DNA from: Nocardia ninae NBRC 108245 | GTDB lineage: Bacteria; Actinomycetota; Actinomycetes; Mycobacteriales; Mycobacteriaceae | Reading direction: 5' to 3' | Assembly: GCF_007990755.1 (NCBI RefSeq) | Contig: NZ_BJXA01000020.1 | Location: forward strand, 62,001-126,000 | DNA: 64,000 bases | Shown here: one piece after another, positions 45,446 to 55,689 of the stretch | How the letters are laid out: every line of letters begins with the position of its first letter | Position numbering within the stretch: position 1 is the stretch's first letter | Translations under genes and position numbers: made by a program | The notes under the pieces: generated by a model | Databases searched by the model: none | Seen by the model: the letters and a program-made list of their open reading frames with translations, nothing else | Told to the model about the DNA's origin: nothing

Positions 45446-45865
45446 ATGACACTGACATTGCCGGCGCTGGATGTGCGTGTGCGCGGTGTGGAGAAGAAGT
45501 ACGAAGTGCTGAAAGAGGATCGGGACGCGTACGAGGAAGCCCTCCATCGGACGCACAAGAAGGTGAAGAAGACCCATCGTTGGGTGCAGGGGATCCAACA
45601 GGAAGTCTGGGAGTTGCGGGAGGGCTTCGTGTCGTTCCGGCTGGACATGAGTTCGTTCCGTCAGGAAATGGGTGTGTTCCAGCACGAAACGAGAATGTTC
45701 CAGCACGAAATGGAAACGTTCCAGCAGGATGTCCGAGAGGAGTTCACAACCGTCAGGCGCGATGTTTCGGCCTTGCAGCAGGACGTATCGGGTTTGAAGC
45801 AAAGCGTCAACGCAATCGTCTCGCACTTCGGCATCACGATCCCCGAGGATGCGGTCCAGCCCTAG
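45446..45865 (+). CDS. Coiled-coil protein with heptad-like repeats
   Basis: A 139-residue protein starting at the ATG at 45446 after GACAGGGGG. Almost all of it is coiled coil. The central part repeats a unit of about seven residues built on F-x-x-E-M/T (SSFRQEMGVFQHETRMFQHE, METFQQDVREEF), passing into V-S-x-L-Q-Q-D-V units. There is no signal peptide and no known domain. It may be a scaffold or structural protein. The GC content is lower than that of the flanking genes. Confidence 0.72.
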   Translation: MTLTLPALDVRVRGVEKKYEVLKEDRDAYEEALHRTHKKVKKTHRWVQGIQQEVWELREGFVSFRLDMSSFRQEMGVFQHETRMFQHEMETFQQDVREEFTTVRRDVSALQQDVSGLKQSVNAIVSHFGITIPEDAVQP

Positions 45866-45909
45866 CCGAAACCCCTGCATGACGCGTCCACACCGGCAAT
45901 GATGCCTGT

Positions 45910-46524
45910 GTGGACGAGCAGAGTTACGTGCAGTCGCGGTTGGGCCTGCACGCGGCCGCGGAGTTGTTGATCGCAGGACCGCAGTACCGGCAATACGGAA
46001 CGATCCGCCTACGCGCCGTACACCACGGCTTCGGCGGCGTGCAGTGGCCGGTGTCGGTCGTCGGCGCTGAACTCGTGTGGCCGGAAGGACGGGCAGCGCT
46101 TCGCGGGACCTACCGGGACATCGCGAAGCTGGCCGGATTCGAGCCGGAGGCGCCGAAGGAGCTGTACAAAGATACGACAGGGGTAGACCCCGACAGCTCG
46201 ATGGAGATCGATCCCGCGGCAGCACGTCAGATCAGTGAGTGGTTCGCACTGGGGGACAAGGCATTGCGATGTCTGGCACCGGATATCACGCCGGTGCTGT
46301 GGCCGGAACACTTCGATCTGTCCAGCTCCGTCGGTGAGGTGAATTACGGTGTCTCACCGGGCGATGCCAGCCATCCGGCGCCCTACGCCTACGTCGGTCC
46401 TTGGAACCTACGCACCGGAGAATTCTGGAATGCCTCGTTCGGCGCGTTGCGCGAGCGCGCGGAAGTCGACACCGCGTCGAAACTGCTGGCATTCTTCGAA
46501 CAAGGCCGGGCTGCAGCGGGCTGA
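45910..46524 (+). CDS. Hypothetical protein, actinobacterial family
   Basis: A 204-residue soluble protein starting at GTG 45910. It has recognisable conserved-looking blocks (LRGTYRDIAKLAGFEPEAP; ITPVLWPEHFDLSSSVGEVN; YAYVGPWNLRTGEFWNASFG) that suggest a small beta-rich domain widespread in Nocardia and Mycobacterium. The function is not known. It converges on the XRE regulator with four bases between stops. Confidence 0.75.
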   Translation: MDEQSYVQSRLGLHAAAELLIAGPQYRQYGTIRLRAVHHGFGGVQWPVSVVGAELVWPEGRAALRGTYRDIAKLAGFEPEAPKELYKDTTGVDPDSSMEIDPAAARQISEWFALGDKALRCLAPDITPVLWPEHFDLSSSVGEVNYGVSPGDASHPAPYAYVGPWNLRTGEFWNASFGALRERAEVDTASKLLAFFEQGRAAAG

Positions 46525-46528
46525 CCTG

Positions 46529-47341
46529 TCAGGACCCGTTCGTGCCAACCCGTTCGCCCTCCTGCGCAAGCGCATACAGATAGTCGGAAGTCACCGTGTC
46601 GGAAGGAAAATAGGCTTCCACCGCGATCTCATCGAGGGTGATGTCGAACGCGGCACCAAAGGTGGTGATCGTGTTGAAGAAGCACAATTCGGCGTCCCCA
46701 TGCCGAATCCGAATCGGCAGCGCGACCTCCGCCGGATCGATCGGAACCGTCTCGCCCGCCGGATAATACGAGCTCAATTCGTCGTACAGGGCGCGCAGTT
46801 CGGCGTCACCAGTCTGCCCGGCCTGACGAGCCAGCCGCGGCAGCAGAAAACCACGCACCTGATCCAAGTTGCGTAGTCGCCGCGCGAAACCGTTGGGGTG
46901 CAGCCCGATCCGCATCATATTGATCGGCGCACGCAGCAGCATCGGATCCACCCCGTCGAAGAAGACGCGGGTGGCCGTGTTCGCGAACAACAGATTCCAC
47001 CGGCGGTCGACCGCCAACGCGGGAAACGGCTCATGCACATCGAGCACCCGCCGAACGGCCTCCCGTGCCCGGGCCAACTCCGGATCGTCCGGCGACCGAT
47101 GCCGGTAAACCGGCGCGTGCCCGGCCGCCAGCAACAGCCGGTTGCGTTCCCGCAGTGGAACATTCAAATGCTCGGCGAACCGTTCGACCATCACCGCGCT
47201 GGGTACGGTCCGCCCGGTCTCGACGAAACTCACGTGCCGGGACGAGATGTCGGCCTGAACGGACAGTTCGAGCTGACTCAGCCCGCGCCGCAGCCGCCAC
47301 TCGCGCAGCAGCTCACCGACCGGACGATGCTCCTGATCCAC
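46529..47341 (-). CDS. XRE family regulator with MmyB-like ligand-binding domain
   Basis: A 270-residue protein starting at GTG 47341. An N-terminal XRE helix-turn-helix (LREWRLRRGLSQLELSVQAD, residues 9-28; SSRHVSFVETGRTVPS) is joined to the MmyB-like domain (FPALAVDRRWNLLFANTATR; IGLHPNGFARRLRNLDQV; HGDAELCFFNTITTFG). Proteins of this type often sit divergently beside an oxidoreductase or SnoaL-like gene, as here. It probably controls the gene starting at 47429 across the 87-bp divergent region. Confidence 0.9.
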   Translation of the reverse strand: MDQEHRPVGELLREWRLRRGLSQLELSVQADISSRHVSFVETGRTVPSAVMVERFAEHLNVPLRERNRLLLAAGHAPVYRHRSPDDPELARAREAVRRVLDVHEPFPALAVDRRWNLLFANTATRVFFDGVDPMLLRAPINMMRIGLHPNGFARRLRNLDQVRGFLLPRLARQAGQTGDAELRALYDELSSYYPAGETVPIDPAEVALPIRIRHGDAELCFFNTITTFGAAFDITLDEIAVEAYFPSDTVTSDYLYALAQEGERVGTNGS

Positions 47342-47428
47342 CCGCCCAGTATCACCACCCGAGCGACCCCGCAGCCATTACATCCCTGGTAATCGACAGC
47401 CCGCCACCGCGACTGCCACGGTGGCCGC

Positions 47429-47806
47429 ATGACAAACGACCTCGCCACCCGCAACAAGAACCTCGTCCTGCACGGCCTCGCGCAATTCGCCGACGGCAAC
47501 CTCGACGGCATGCGTGCGCTGCTACACGAAGACTTCCGCGCCCACGCCCCCGGAAACCCCTCCGGCAGAGACGCTTTCCTCGAGTTCACCGCCAACTCGC
47601 CGATCGCCGCGTCCCGGCTCGACATCAAACGGGTGATCGCCGACGACGACTACGTGGCCGTGCACTACCACCTGATTCCGCGGGACGACCCGCGCGGCGC
47701 GGCCGTGGTCGACATCTGGCGGCTGGTCGACGGCATGATCACCGAACACTGGCATGCGCTGCAGCCGGTGCCGGACGAGGATCAGATTCCCAACGGCATG
47801 TTCTGA
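47429..47806 (+). CDS. SnoaL-like / NTF2-fold protein
   Basis: A 125-residue protein of the SnoaL/NTF2-like superfamily (FADGNLDGMRALLHEDFRAH; VAVHYHLIPRDDPRGAAVVD; IWRLVDGMITEHWHALQPVP). The conserved pattern near the C-terminus matches the predicted SnoaL-like aldol condensation or hydrolase-type group. The active chemistry is not known. It is divergent from the MmyB-like regulator and probably controlled by it. Confidence 0.85.
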   Translation: MTNDLATRNKNLVLHGLAQFADGNLDGMRALLHEDFRAHAPGNPSGRDAFLEFTANSPIAASRLDIKRVIADDDYVAVHYHLIPRDDPRGAAVVDIWRLVDGMITEHWHALQPVPDEDQIPNGMF

Positions 47807-47812
47807 GAATCG

Positions 47813-48367
47813 CTAGCGCGCCATCCGGTTGTCCCCGGCCAGCCGGCCTCTGCGGATGAGCGCGCGCTTGGTGCCGGGAGCGATCGCGGCGGGGGTGAGC
47901 TGGGAGTCCGGATCGGGATCGTTGGGATTCGGCCGGACGAACAGCGTCACCGTGGCGGCAGGGGTGAACCCGCTGCGTGTCATCAATGCCGTCGACGCGG
48001 TGTTGCGGTCTTCCACATCGGTGACGATGCGCCGCGCACCGCGCGCGAACAATGCCTCCGAGCACACGTCGACCAGCCGCCGGGCGATGCCGTGGCCCTG
48101 CATGTCCGGTGCGACGGCGATCCATTCGAGATAGGCCCAGTCGTCGCGGTTCTCGAATTCCATGGACCCCAGCACGAAACCGACCACGCGGTCCGAATCG
48201 AGCGCGACCCAGCAGGCGTTGTCGGGGCTGTCGAGGTGTTCGGCGACCGAGGTCAGCGACCACGACGTGTAAGGCTTGGCGGTGACGTCGAAGACTTCGT
48301 GACCGAGATCGAGGACCTGGCGCAGGTGGCCGAGACCCATCGGGACGATCACTACGGCAGAATCCAT
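47813..48367 (-). CDS. GNAT family N-acetyltransferase
   Basis: A 184-residue GNAT protein starting at the ATG at 48367. The acetyl-CoA binding motif is VAPDMQGHGIARRLVD (Q/R-x-x-G-x-G/A type), followed by ARRIVTDVEDRNTASTALMT and the family end motif SGFTPAATVTLFVR. The substrate is not identifiable. Its stop is six bases from that of the SnoaL-like gene, and ku lies upstream on the same strand. Confidence 0.88.
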   Translation of the reverse strand: MDSAVVIVPMGLGHLRQVLDLGHEVFDVTAKPYTSWSLTSVAEHLDSPDNACWVALDSDRVVGFVLGSMEFENRDDWAYLEWIAVAPDMQGHGIARRLVDVCSEALFARGARRIVTDVEDRNTASTALMTRSGFTPAATVTLFVRPNPNDPDPDSQLTPAAIAPGTKRALIRRGRLAGDNRMAR

Positions 48368-48401
48368 GCCGACAGTTTGCCAGCCGGAAGCCGTCCTACC
48401 C

Positions 48402-49337
48402 TCAGGCCCCCTTGCGCGCCGCGGTCTTCTTGGCCGCCTTCTTCGCGGGCTTCGCGGTGCTCTTCGCAGCCGCCTTCTTGGCCGGGGTCTTCTTGGCTGC
48501 CGCCTTCTTGGCCGGCTTGGCCTTGCCGTTGTCGTCGCCGCTGCCCGCCGCGCGTCGGCCACTGGCCTCCAGGCTGCGCTGCAGGGCGGCGACCAGGTCG
48601 ACCACCTCGGCGTCCATCTCCGCGGGCGCGGCCTCCGGCTGCTCGGGCACCTTGCCGGTGCCGCTGGCGATGGCCTCGTCGAGCAACCGTTTGAGCTCGA
48701 TCTGGTACTCGTCGGTGAACTGATCCGGGTCGAAATCGTCGGACATGGTCTCGACCAGCGTCTCGGCCATCTTGATCTCTTGTGGCTTCGGCTCGGCGAC
48801 CCCGTCCAGGGATTCGAACTCGACCTCGCGCACCTCGTCGGGCCACAGCAGCGTCTGCAGCACCAGCATTCCGTCGCGCACCCGCAGCGCCGCGAGCCTG
48901 GTCTTTTGCCGCAGCGTGAAGTGCACCAGCGCGGTGCGGTCGATGCGGTCCAGCGTCGTCGCCAGCAGCACATAGGCCTTGGGCGTGCTGGAATCGGGCT
49001 CGAGGTAGTAGCTCTTGTCGAACAGGATCGGGTCGATCTGCTCGTTCGGGACGAACTGCAGCACCGGGATCTCGTGCTTCTCGGCGGCGGGCAGTTTGGC
49101 GAAGTCCTCGTCGGTCAGGATGACCTTGTCGCCGTCGGGCGATTCATACGCCTTATCGATGTCGGCGTACTGCACGGACTTGCCGCACACCGTGCAGACG
49201 CGGTCGTATTTGATCCGACCGCCATCCTTGGCGTGCACCTGGTGGAATCGGATGTCGTGGTCCTCGGTCGCGGTATAGACCTTGACCGGGACATTCACCA
49301 GCCCGAACGCGATCGAGCCCTTCCAGATCGACCTCAC
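48402..49337 (-). CDS. ku: Non-homologous end joining protein Ku
   Basis: A 311-residue bacterial Ku starting at GTG 49337 after GAGGGGA. It opens with the diagnostic RSIWKGSIAFGLVNVPVKVY and contains CTVCGKSVQYADIDKAYE. A Lys/Ala/Pro-rich C-terminal tail (AKKAAAKKTPAKKAA) binds DNA in related proteins. Ku homodimers thread onto broken DNA ends and recruit LigD, which is not in this window. Confidence 0.96.
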   Translation of the reverse strand: MRSIWKGSIAFGLVNVPVKVYTATEDHDIRFHQVHAKDGGRIKYDRVCTVCGKSVQYADIDKAYESPDGDKVILTDEDFAKLPAAEKHEIPVLQFVPNEQIDPILFDKSYYLEPDSSTPKAYVLLATTLDRIDRTALVHFTLRQKTRLAALRVRDGMLVLQTLLWPDEVREVEFESLDGVAEPKPQEIKMAETLVETMSDDFDPDQFTDEYQIELKRLLDEAIASGTGKVPEQPEAAPAEMDAEVVDLVAALQRSLEASGRRAAGSGDDNGKAKPAKKAAAKKTPAKKAAAKSTAKPAKKAAKKTAARKGA

Positions 49338-49425
49338 TGCGCAATCCCCTCGACGCGGGTACCTCGTCCGCGGGGCCGCTGCGGCAGCGGCCCGGGACGG
49401 TTGAGTGCTGGACGGTAAGGCCCAC

Positions 49426-50538
49426 TCATTCCTCCATGATGGCGGAACGCATTCGAATAGGCGAGCGAATCGGCATCCCGAGTGTCGCGGTTGCGACGCG
49501 CCGACGCTGTGTCGGCGGTAGCGACACGAACAGCGTCCGCATGGCGCTGACCATGCCATTCAGGTCGGTGCGGCCCGAAAGATACGCGCGTTGCGCGGCG
49601 GCAGGCAGGCCGAAGAATGCGTCGAAAAAAACCGGGAGGTCGGTCGGCGGCAAGGCGAGCAACGCCCGCAAACCGGCGGCCCGCAGTCGGTACACGGCCC
49701 GCGCCGACACGGGCCAGACCGCCGCTCCCGCCGCGACGGCGTCGGCCGCCGCGAGCGAGGCCGCCACGCTGTATCCGGTAGCTGGATGCGCGAATCCGCC
49801 CGCCGCGCCGAAGGTGCGTCGCCCCGGCCTGCCGCCTTCGACCGGGAACCGAACTCGCTCCACCCGCTCGGCGCCGGTGAGCTCGATGCCGCGGGAACGC
49901 AATCGGTGCACCAGCCGCTCGTGCAGCACGGTGCCGTCCAGCGCCGGCCGACCGGCAAGGCAGGTTTCCTCCAGCAGCATCTCGCCGCCGCCGAGCGGCA
50001 CCGCATACAGAAACGACCGCGGCGCGTCCTCGGGCGCGCCGTTGTCCGCACGCCAGTCCATGAACAGCGGTGCGAGTCCCGCGCATCGCTGAGCATCGAG
50101 CACGAGCCCGTAGGCCGTCTGCTCGGCCAACGCGGGGGAGCGGGCAATGCCACGCGCATCGATGACTCGTTGCGCGCTCAGGAGCCGACCAGAGGCCAGC
50201 GACACCGTGCCGGAGGTGAGCTCCACCGCACGATCCGCAACGATCTCAGCCCCTGTCAGATCCAAGGACTCCCGCAGCCGAGCCGTATCGAGCACGACAT
50301 AAGCCCGCTCGATGCGGTGCGCACGAGTTCCCCACGCCGTCGGCCGGTCGACCGTCGCCGCGATGGCCGTCGGCTGGAGCCACCCGGGCAACTCGTCCGC
50401 CCACGCCGCGTAGGTCGCCGTCCACCGACGATCCGGTGCGGGATCGACCACGATGACCGACAGCCCACGGGCCAGGCAGCGATGCGCCAGCGCCCGGCCG
50501 GCCGGGCCGAGTCCGCAAACGACGACATCCGCCGTCAC
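49426..50538 (-). CDS. Lycopene beta-cyclase, CrtY/CrtL type
   Basis: A 370-residue flavoprotein starting at GTG 50538. The dinucleotide-binding motif at the N-terminus is VVVCGLGPAGRALAHRCLAR, followed by the cyclase features AAWADELPGW, FMDWRADNG, SFLYAVPLGGGEMLLEETCL and FGAAGGFAHPATGYSVAASL. Such enzymes close the beta rings of lycopene with a reduced flavin. No other carotenoid gene is nearby, so it acts with a pathway encoded elsewhere. The ATP-independent redox-neutral class is assumed from homology. Confidence 0.88.
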   Translation of the reverse strand: MTADVVVCGLGPAGRALAHRCLARGLSVIVVDPAPDRRWTATYAAWADELPGWLQPTAIAATVDRPTAWGTRAHRIERAYVVLDTARLRESLDLTGAEIVADRAVELTSGTVSLASGRLLSAQRVIDARGIARSPALAEQTAYGLVLDAQRCAGLAPLFMDWRADNGAPEDAPRSFLYAVPLGGGEMLLEETCLAGRPALDGTVLHERLVHRLRSRGIELTGAERVERVRFPVEGGRPGRRTFGAAGGFAHPATGYSVAASLAAADAVAAGAAVWPVSARAVYRLRAAGLRALLALPPTDLPVFFDAFFGLPAAAQRAYLSGRTDLNGMVSAMRTLFVSLPPTQRRRVATATLGMPIRSPIRMRSAIMEE

Positions 50539-50589
50539 GTCGAGGCCCTCGACATGTGCAGGCTCACCGTCCTCGGCGCTTCGGCACGC

Positions 50590-51354
50590 TCAGATGCCAC
50601 CGGTGGACAGCAATCCGCCGTCCACCCGCACGGTCTCCCCGGTGATCCACGCCGCCTCGTCCGAGACCAGGAACCCGATCAGCCGCGCCACATCCTCCGG
50701 CGTGCCGAGCCGCTTCATCGGGTAGACGCTCGCCGCCCGCTCCTCGTCCTCGGCGTACAGCGCGTCGGCGAACTTCGTCTTGATCACGCCCGGTGCGACC
50801 GCGTTCACCCGGATCTTCGGCCCGAGCTGCCAGGCGAGTTCGTCGGTGAGCCGGATCAGCGCCGCCTTCGACGCGCCGTACGCGGCGATCACGCCGGACG
50901 AGCGGATGCCGGCGACGCTGGCGACGTTGACCACCGCGCCGCCGTGCTCACCCATCCACGCCTTGAACGCCTGCTGGATGTAGCCGAGCGCCGCGACGAC
51001 GTTCACATCGAAGATCTTGCGCACCGCATCCAGGTCGGCCTCCATCAGCGACCCGAACACGGGGTTGATGCCGGTGTTGTTGATCAGGATGTCCACCGAA
51101 CCGAACTCGGCCATCAGCCGGTCGATGGCGGCCGCGCGGTCTTCGGCATGTCCGGAGTTGCCTGCCAGCGCCACGACCTCACCCTGGTGGCCGAGGGCCC
51201 GCAGCTCGGCGGCGGTCTCGTCCAGCGGATCCTGCTTGCGCGCGGTGATCAGCACGTTCGCACCGCGGCTCAGCAGCTCCGCCGCGACGGCCTTACCGAT
51301 ACCCCGACTTGCCCCGCTCACCAGAGCGCTCTTGCCCAAAAGATCGTTACTCAT
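50590..51354 (-). CDS. Short-chain dehydrogenase/reductase (SDR)
   Basis: A 254-residue classical SDR starting at the ATG at 51354. The cofactor motif is VSGASRGIGKA (TGxxxGxG type), with NNTG near residue 92, the catalytic Ser in VASVAGIRS and YGASK with the catalytic Tyr and Lys. The C-terminal RVDGGLLSTGG is typical of FabG-like enzymes. The substrate is unknown. It is divergent from the ABC-F gene. Confidence 0.9.
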   Translation of the reverse strand: MSNDLLGKSALVSGASRGIGKAVAAELLSRGANVLITARKQDPLDETAAELRALGHQGEVVALAGNSGHAEDRAAAIDRLMAEFGSVDILINNTGINPVFGSLMEADLDAVRKIFDVNVVAALGYIQQAFKAWMGEHGGAVVNVASVAGIRSSGVIAAYGASKAALIRLTDELAWQLGPKIRVNAVAPGVIKTKFADALYAEDEERAASVYPMKRLGTPEDVARLIGFLVSDEAAWITGETVRVDGGLLSTGGI

Positions 51355-51517
51355 GCCACGGCAGGTTACTCGGCGGTTCAGTTACGGCCGTCACACCCGA
51401 GTCGCCGCGGGTAAGAACGGTGTCCGAACCCAGGTAAAATCGGTGGTTCTTGTGTGTATCGGCGTCGCACAATCGAGTACTTACCGCCCAGCACCACTGA
51501 TCCGCGAGGAGAAATCT

Positions 51518-53149
<1,632 letters not shown>

Positions 53150-53229
53150 CTTTCATCACAAGAATCCGTTGATCACGGACCCTCGAGTGCTTAGCCTGGA
53201 AAGAGCTGCTCGGCGACTCGGAGGAAGCC

Positions 53230-53463
53230 ATGAGCGACAGGCCAACGCAAGTCAAAGCCACCCTGGGTAAGGGAACACGCGTCACGGGGAAGTCCCGGGA
53301 CCGCCTACAGACCCAGCTGAAGAAGCAGTACGAGGCAGGGGCGAGCATTCGCTCGCTGGCGCGAGCGACCGGTCGCTCCTACGGCTTCATCCACAATGTG
53401 CTGGTGGAGTCGCATGTGCAGCTCCGCAGCCGCGGCGGTGCGAACCGCCGTAAGAGCCAGTAG
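53230..53463 (+). CDS. Small helix-turn-helix protein (Rv1473A-like)
   Basis: A 77-residue basic protein starting at the ATG at 53230 after GGAGGAAG. A central helix-turn-helix is visible (QYEAGASIRSLARATGRSYG, then FIHNVLVESHVQLRSRGG). It follows the ABC-F gene as Rv1473A follows Rv1473 in M. tuberculosis. It is likely a small DNA-binding protein; its target is unknown. Confidence 0.87.
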   Translation: MSDRPTQVKATLGKGTRVTGKSRDRLQTQLKKQYEAGASIRSLARATGRSYGFIHNVLVESHVQLRSRGGANRRKSQ

Positions 53464-53577
53464 CGTCCGCAGAACTCGAAACCGGTTCGGACGGTATGTT
53501 TTTCGACCGAACCGATGAGTTCGTTTGCCCCGGACCGGCTGCACCATCGAGGCCACATCTCTCGAAAGAGGCCTCGG

Positions 53578-53912
53578 GTGCGGACGATACGGCCGCAGAT
53601 GCTGGTGACGCTGGACGGCTACGCCGCCGGCCCGGACGGTGCGCTGGACTGGATCGAGGTCGACGACCCCGAACTGGACGCGTACCTCGCCGAGCTGCTC
53701 GGTGCGGTGACGCCCAGATCTTCGGCCGTGCCTCCTGCGCGCTGCTCGCCCAGTATTGGCCGGGCGCGCAACAGGATCCGGCCACGCCGGGCGACGCGCT
53801 GCCGGCACCACTGGTCAACGCGCTGCCGAAGATCGTGCTGTCCACCGAGCCGGACCCGGACCTGCCGTGGCAGCCCGCGCCCGGAAGACCTACCGCCGTC
53901 AGTAGCCGCTGA
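53578..53912 (+). pseudogene. Dihydrofolate reductase-like (RibD C-terminal fold) protein, frameshifted and truncated
   Basis: The frame from GTG 53578 gives VRTIRPQMLVTLDGYAAGPD and DPELDAYLAELLGAV. Near 53710 homology jumps one frame to DAQIFGRASCALLAQYWPG and VNALPKIVLST. A single missing G at GCGGTG-ACGCC explains the shift. After about 110 residues homology stops, where intact relatives have about 180. Its 3' end overlaps the ATP-grasp gene on the other strand by 14 bases. The shift could be a sequencing error, but the missing C-terminus argues for a genuine remnant. Confidence 0.7.
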
Positions 53913-54861
53913 CCGAGCCGTCGCCGTCGACGAGCAGGTTGGCGAGGCTGCGGAAAATGGGCAGGCCGGTCTTGATCTCCAGGTAGGCGAACTGGCCCTG
54001 CGGGTTGACCTCGAGGAAGTAGTACTCGCCGTCGAGGCCGAGCCGAATGTCCAAGACGCCGAAGGACAATCCGAGCGCACCCATCAGCGTGGCGAGCGAT
54101 TTACTCACCGACGCGGGCAGATGCTCGGGCACGAAATCGACCGAGGTGTCCAGGCGGGAGTCGACCCGGCCGACGCCGGCCTGCGAGTCGATGCGCACCG
54201 TCCATTCGACACCGTCCACCCAGACGACCCGCAGATCGCATTCGGCGTCGATGTAATCCTGGAAGGTGGTCGGCGCGGCGCGGATGCTCGCGAGCCTGCC
54301 GTAGTCGGCCTCGGTGATGATCCTGGTCTCCGCGAACTCGGCGCGGCTGGTCCCGGTGCGCTTGTAAACGACTGGGCCGGGCCGGGATTCGGCGAAACTG
54401 CGGGCCTCGTCCGGATCGTTGGTGATCAGCGTCTCCGGCACGGCGAACCCGGCCCGCAGCGCCGTCTCCAACTGCACGATCTTGCGGGCCGCGGTGCGGT
54501 CGGCGCCGGGGTCGTTGATCCAGTTGGCCGGAATGGACCAGAGCATGCCCTGGATGAAGCTGTCGCATTCGGCCTGGCGGTACTCGTCGTCGGTGGCGCG
54601 GACCCCGCCGGGCACCTGGCACGGATGCGGGCGGCGCCACCAGACCGAGCGTACGTCGTCGAGTCCGATGAGGTGCGAGAGCGAGCGTGCGGTGCCGAGC
54701 CGATCCAGCCGGAAACTGCCCGACTCGCGCGGGAAGTCGCGCAGGTCGAGGTGAATCGCGCTGAGCGCGTGATGCTCTCGCAGCGTCGCCGCCATGGCGG
54801 TGGCGTGCAGATCGTCGGATTCCGACACTATGAGGACCGAGCTCGCCCGGCGTGCCGTCAT
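53899..54861 (-). CDS. ATP-grasp RiPP maturase (graspetide macrocyclase, MvdD-like)
   Basis: A 320-residue ATP-grasp ligase starting at the ATG at 54861, 11 bases after the precursor stop. It follows the MvdC/MvdD layout: WWRRPHPCQVP near residue 75, WINDPGADRTAARKIVQLET, the ATP-binding VYKRTGTSRAEF (K167), YIDAECDLRVVWVDG, then LDIRLGLDGEYYFLEVNPQG. The D271-x-R273 pair and E284-x-N286 metal-binding residues are in place. Such enzymes use ATP to form side-chain ester or amide bonds in a ribosomal peptide. The upstream gene encodes the evident substrate. Confidence 0.87.
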   Translation of the reverse strand: MTARRASSVLIVSESDDLHATAMAATLREHHALSAIHLDLRDFPRESGSFRLDRLGTARSLSHLIGLDDVRSVWWRRPHPCQVPGGVRATDDEYRQAECDSFIQGMLWSIPANWINDPGADRTAARKIVQLETALRAGFAVPETLITNDPDEARSFAESRPGPVVYKRTGTSRAEFAETRIITEADYGRLASIRAAPTTFQDYIDAECDLRVVWVDGVEWTVRIDSQAGVGRVDSRLDTSVDFVPEHLPASVSKSLATLMGALGLSFGVLDIRLGLDGEYYFLEVNPQGQFAYLEIKTGLPIFRSLANLLVDGDGSVSGY

Positions 54862-54872
54862 GCGCGCACCGC

Positions 54873-55418
54873 TCAGTCGAGACTGTCGCAGTTGATGCCG
54901 TCGTCGCTGGTCGCGAACGACTTGGTCTGGCAGTAGGTGTAGGTGGCGCCGTGCGCGCCGGTGAGGTCGACGATGTTCAGGCGCTCGGCCCAACGCTCGG
55001 TGAGCTGCCGCAATTCCTCGTCGCCGCGCGCCGGGGACGGCGTCTCCGGAATGGTCATCGGCCGATCGACCAGATCGATGCGCATCTTGCGGGTGAAATC
55101 GGCGGTCGCACCGGCGCGGATGTCCACCACCACCTGGCGGCCGACGCGCACGGCACCGACGTCGCCGGCCGCGCTGACTCTGCCGGTCCGGGGTGCGGTG
55201 CCGTCGGGCAATGTCGTGATGCCGTCGGGCACGCAGGACAGTCCGTCGGTCAGCGGCGAATCGAGCACGCGCACGACGTCGGACCGACGGAAAGTCCACG
55301 TTCCCTCGGGCACCCGCACGGTGATATCTCGTTCCGACTCCGCGACCAGCACACCCCGCAGCGGAGCAACGCGGTCACTCTTCGGCGCGGTTCCGGGAAG
55401 GCGGAGTGCGTCGGTCAT
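54873..55418 (-). CDS. Putative graspetide precursor, 181 residues, core at C-terminus
   Basis: A 181-residue protein starting at the ATG at 55418 after GGAGAA. The last 24 residues (158-181) look like a macrocyclised core: Thr/Ser/Lys donors (T159, T161, T165, K166, S167, T170, S171) followed by acidic acceptors D172, D173, D178 and D181, with C163 and C177 bracketing the middle. A helix EELRQLTERWAERLNIV precedes it and may be the recognition element. The first 110 residues form beta-rich segments (VLVAESERDITVRVPEGTW; VGRQVVVDIRAGATADF), far longer than the usual graspetide leader of 40-70 residues. Precursor identity is inferred from coupling to the ATP-grasp gene and this tail. Confidence 0.68.
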   Translation of the reverse strand: MTDALRLPGTAPKSDRVAPLRGVLVAESERDITVRVPEGTWTFRRSDVVRVLDSPLTDGLSCVPDGITTLPDGTAPRTGRVSAAGDVGAVRVGRQVVVDIRAGATADFTRKMRIDLVDRPMTIPETPSPARGDEELRQLTERWAERLNIVDLTGAHGATYTYCQTKSFATSDDGINCDSLD

Positions 55419-55633
55419 AGCTCATTCTCCGATCTGAATCCGATCTGCTCGCGATTTGCCACGACCCCCGAGCGTGACTTGGATCATAACGCGCAGCTCG
55501 GCTGGATCGGATCGGTTCGAGAGATTTCACGGCCGGTGGCAAACCGAATTTCGGAACCGGATGCGCTAGCGCCGAAAGATTTTCGGTGCTCCGGACATGG
55601 TTCGAGCGCAACCGGTGAGCTATTTCCGGATGG

Positions 55634-55657
55634 AAAAATTGAGCCATATATTGCTCA
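55634..55657 (-). terminator. Terminator after the thioesterase gene
   Basis: On the minus strand TGAGC (55657-55653) pairs with GCTCA (55644-55640) around an A/T loop and is followed by ATTTTT. It lies about 33 bases past the thioesterase stop. The stem is short, but the U-tract is one of the few in this GC-rich window. Confidence 0.55.
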
Positions 55658-55689
55658 GGGTTGGCGGCTGTGCATCCGCACTTGCCGAT

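Noticed and set aside
48366-49418. A 350-codon plus-strand frame opposite ku
   Set aside because: It is the mirror of the ku gene and has no ribosome binding site or known domain.
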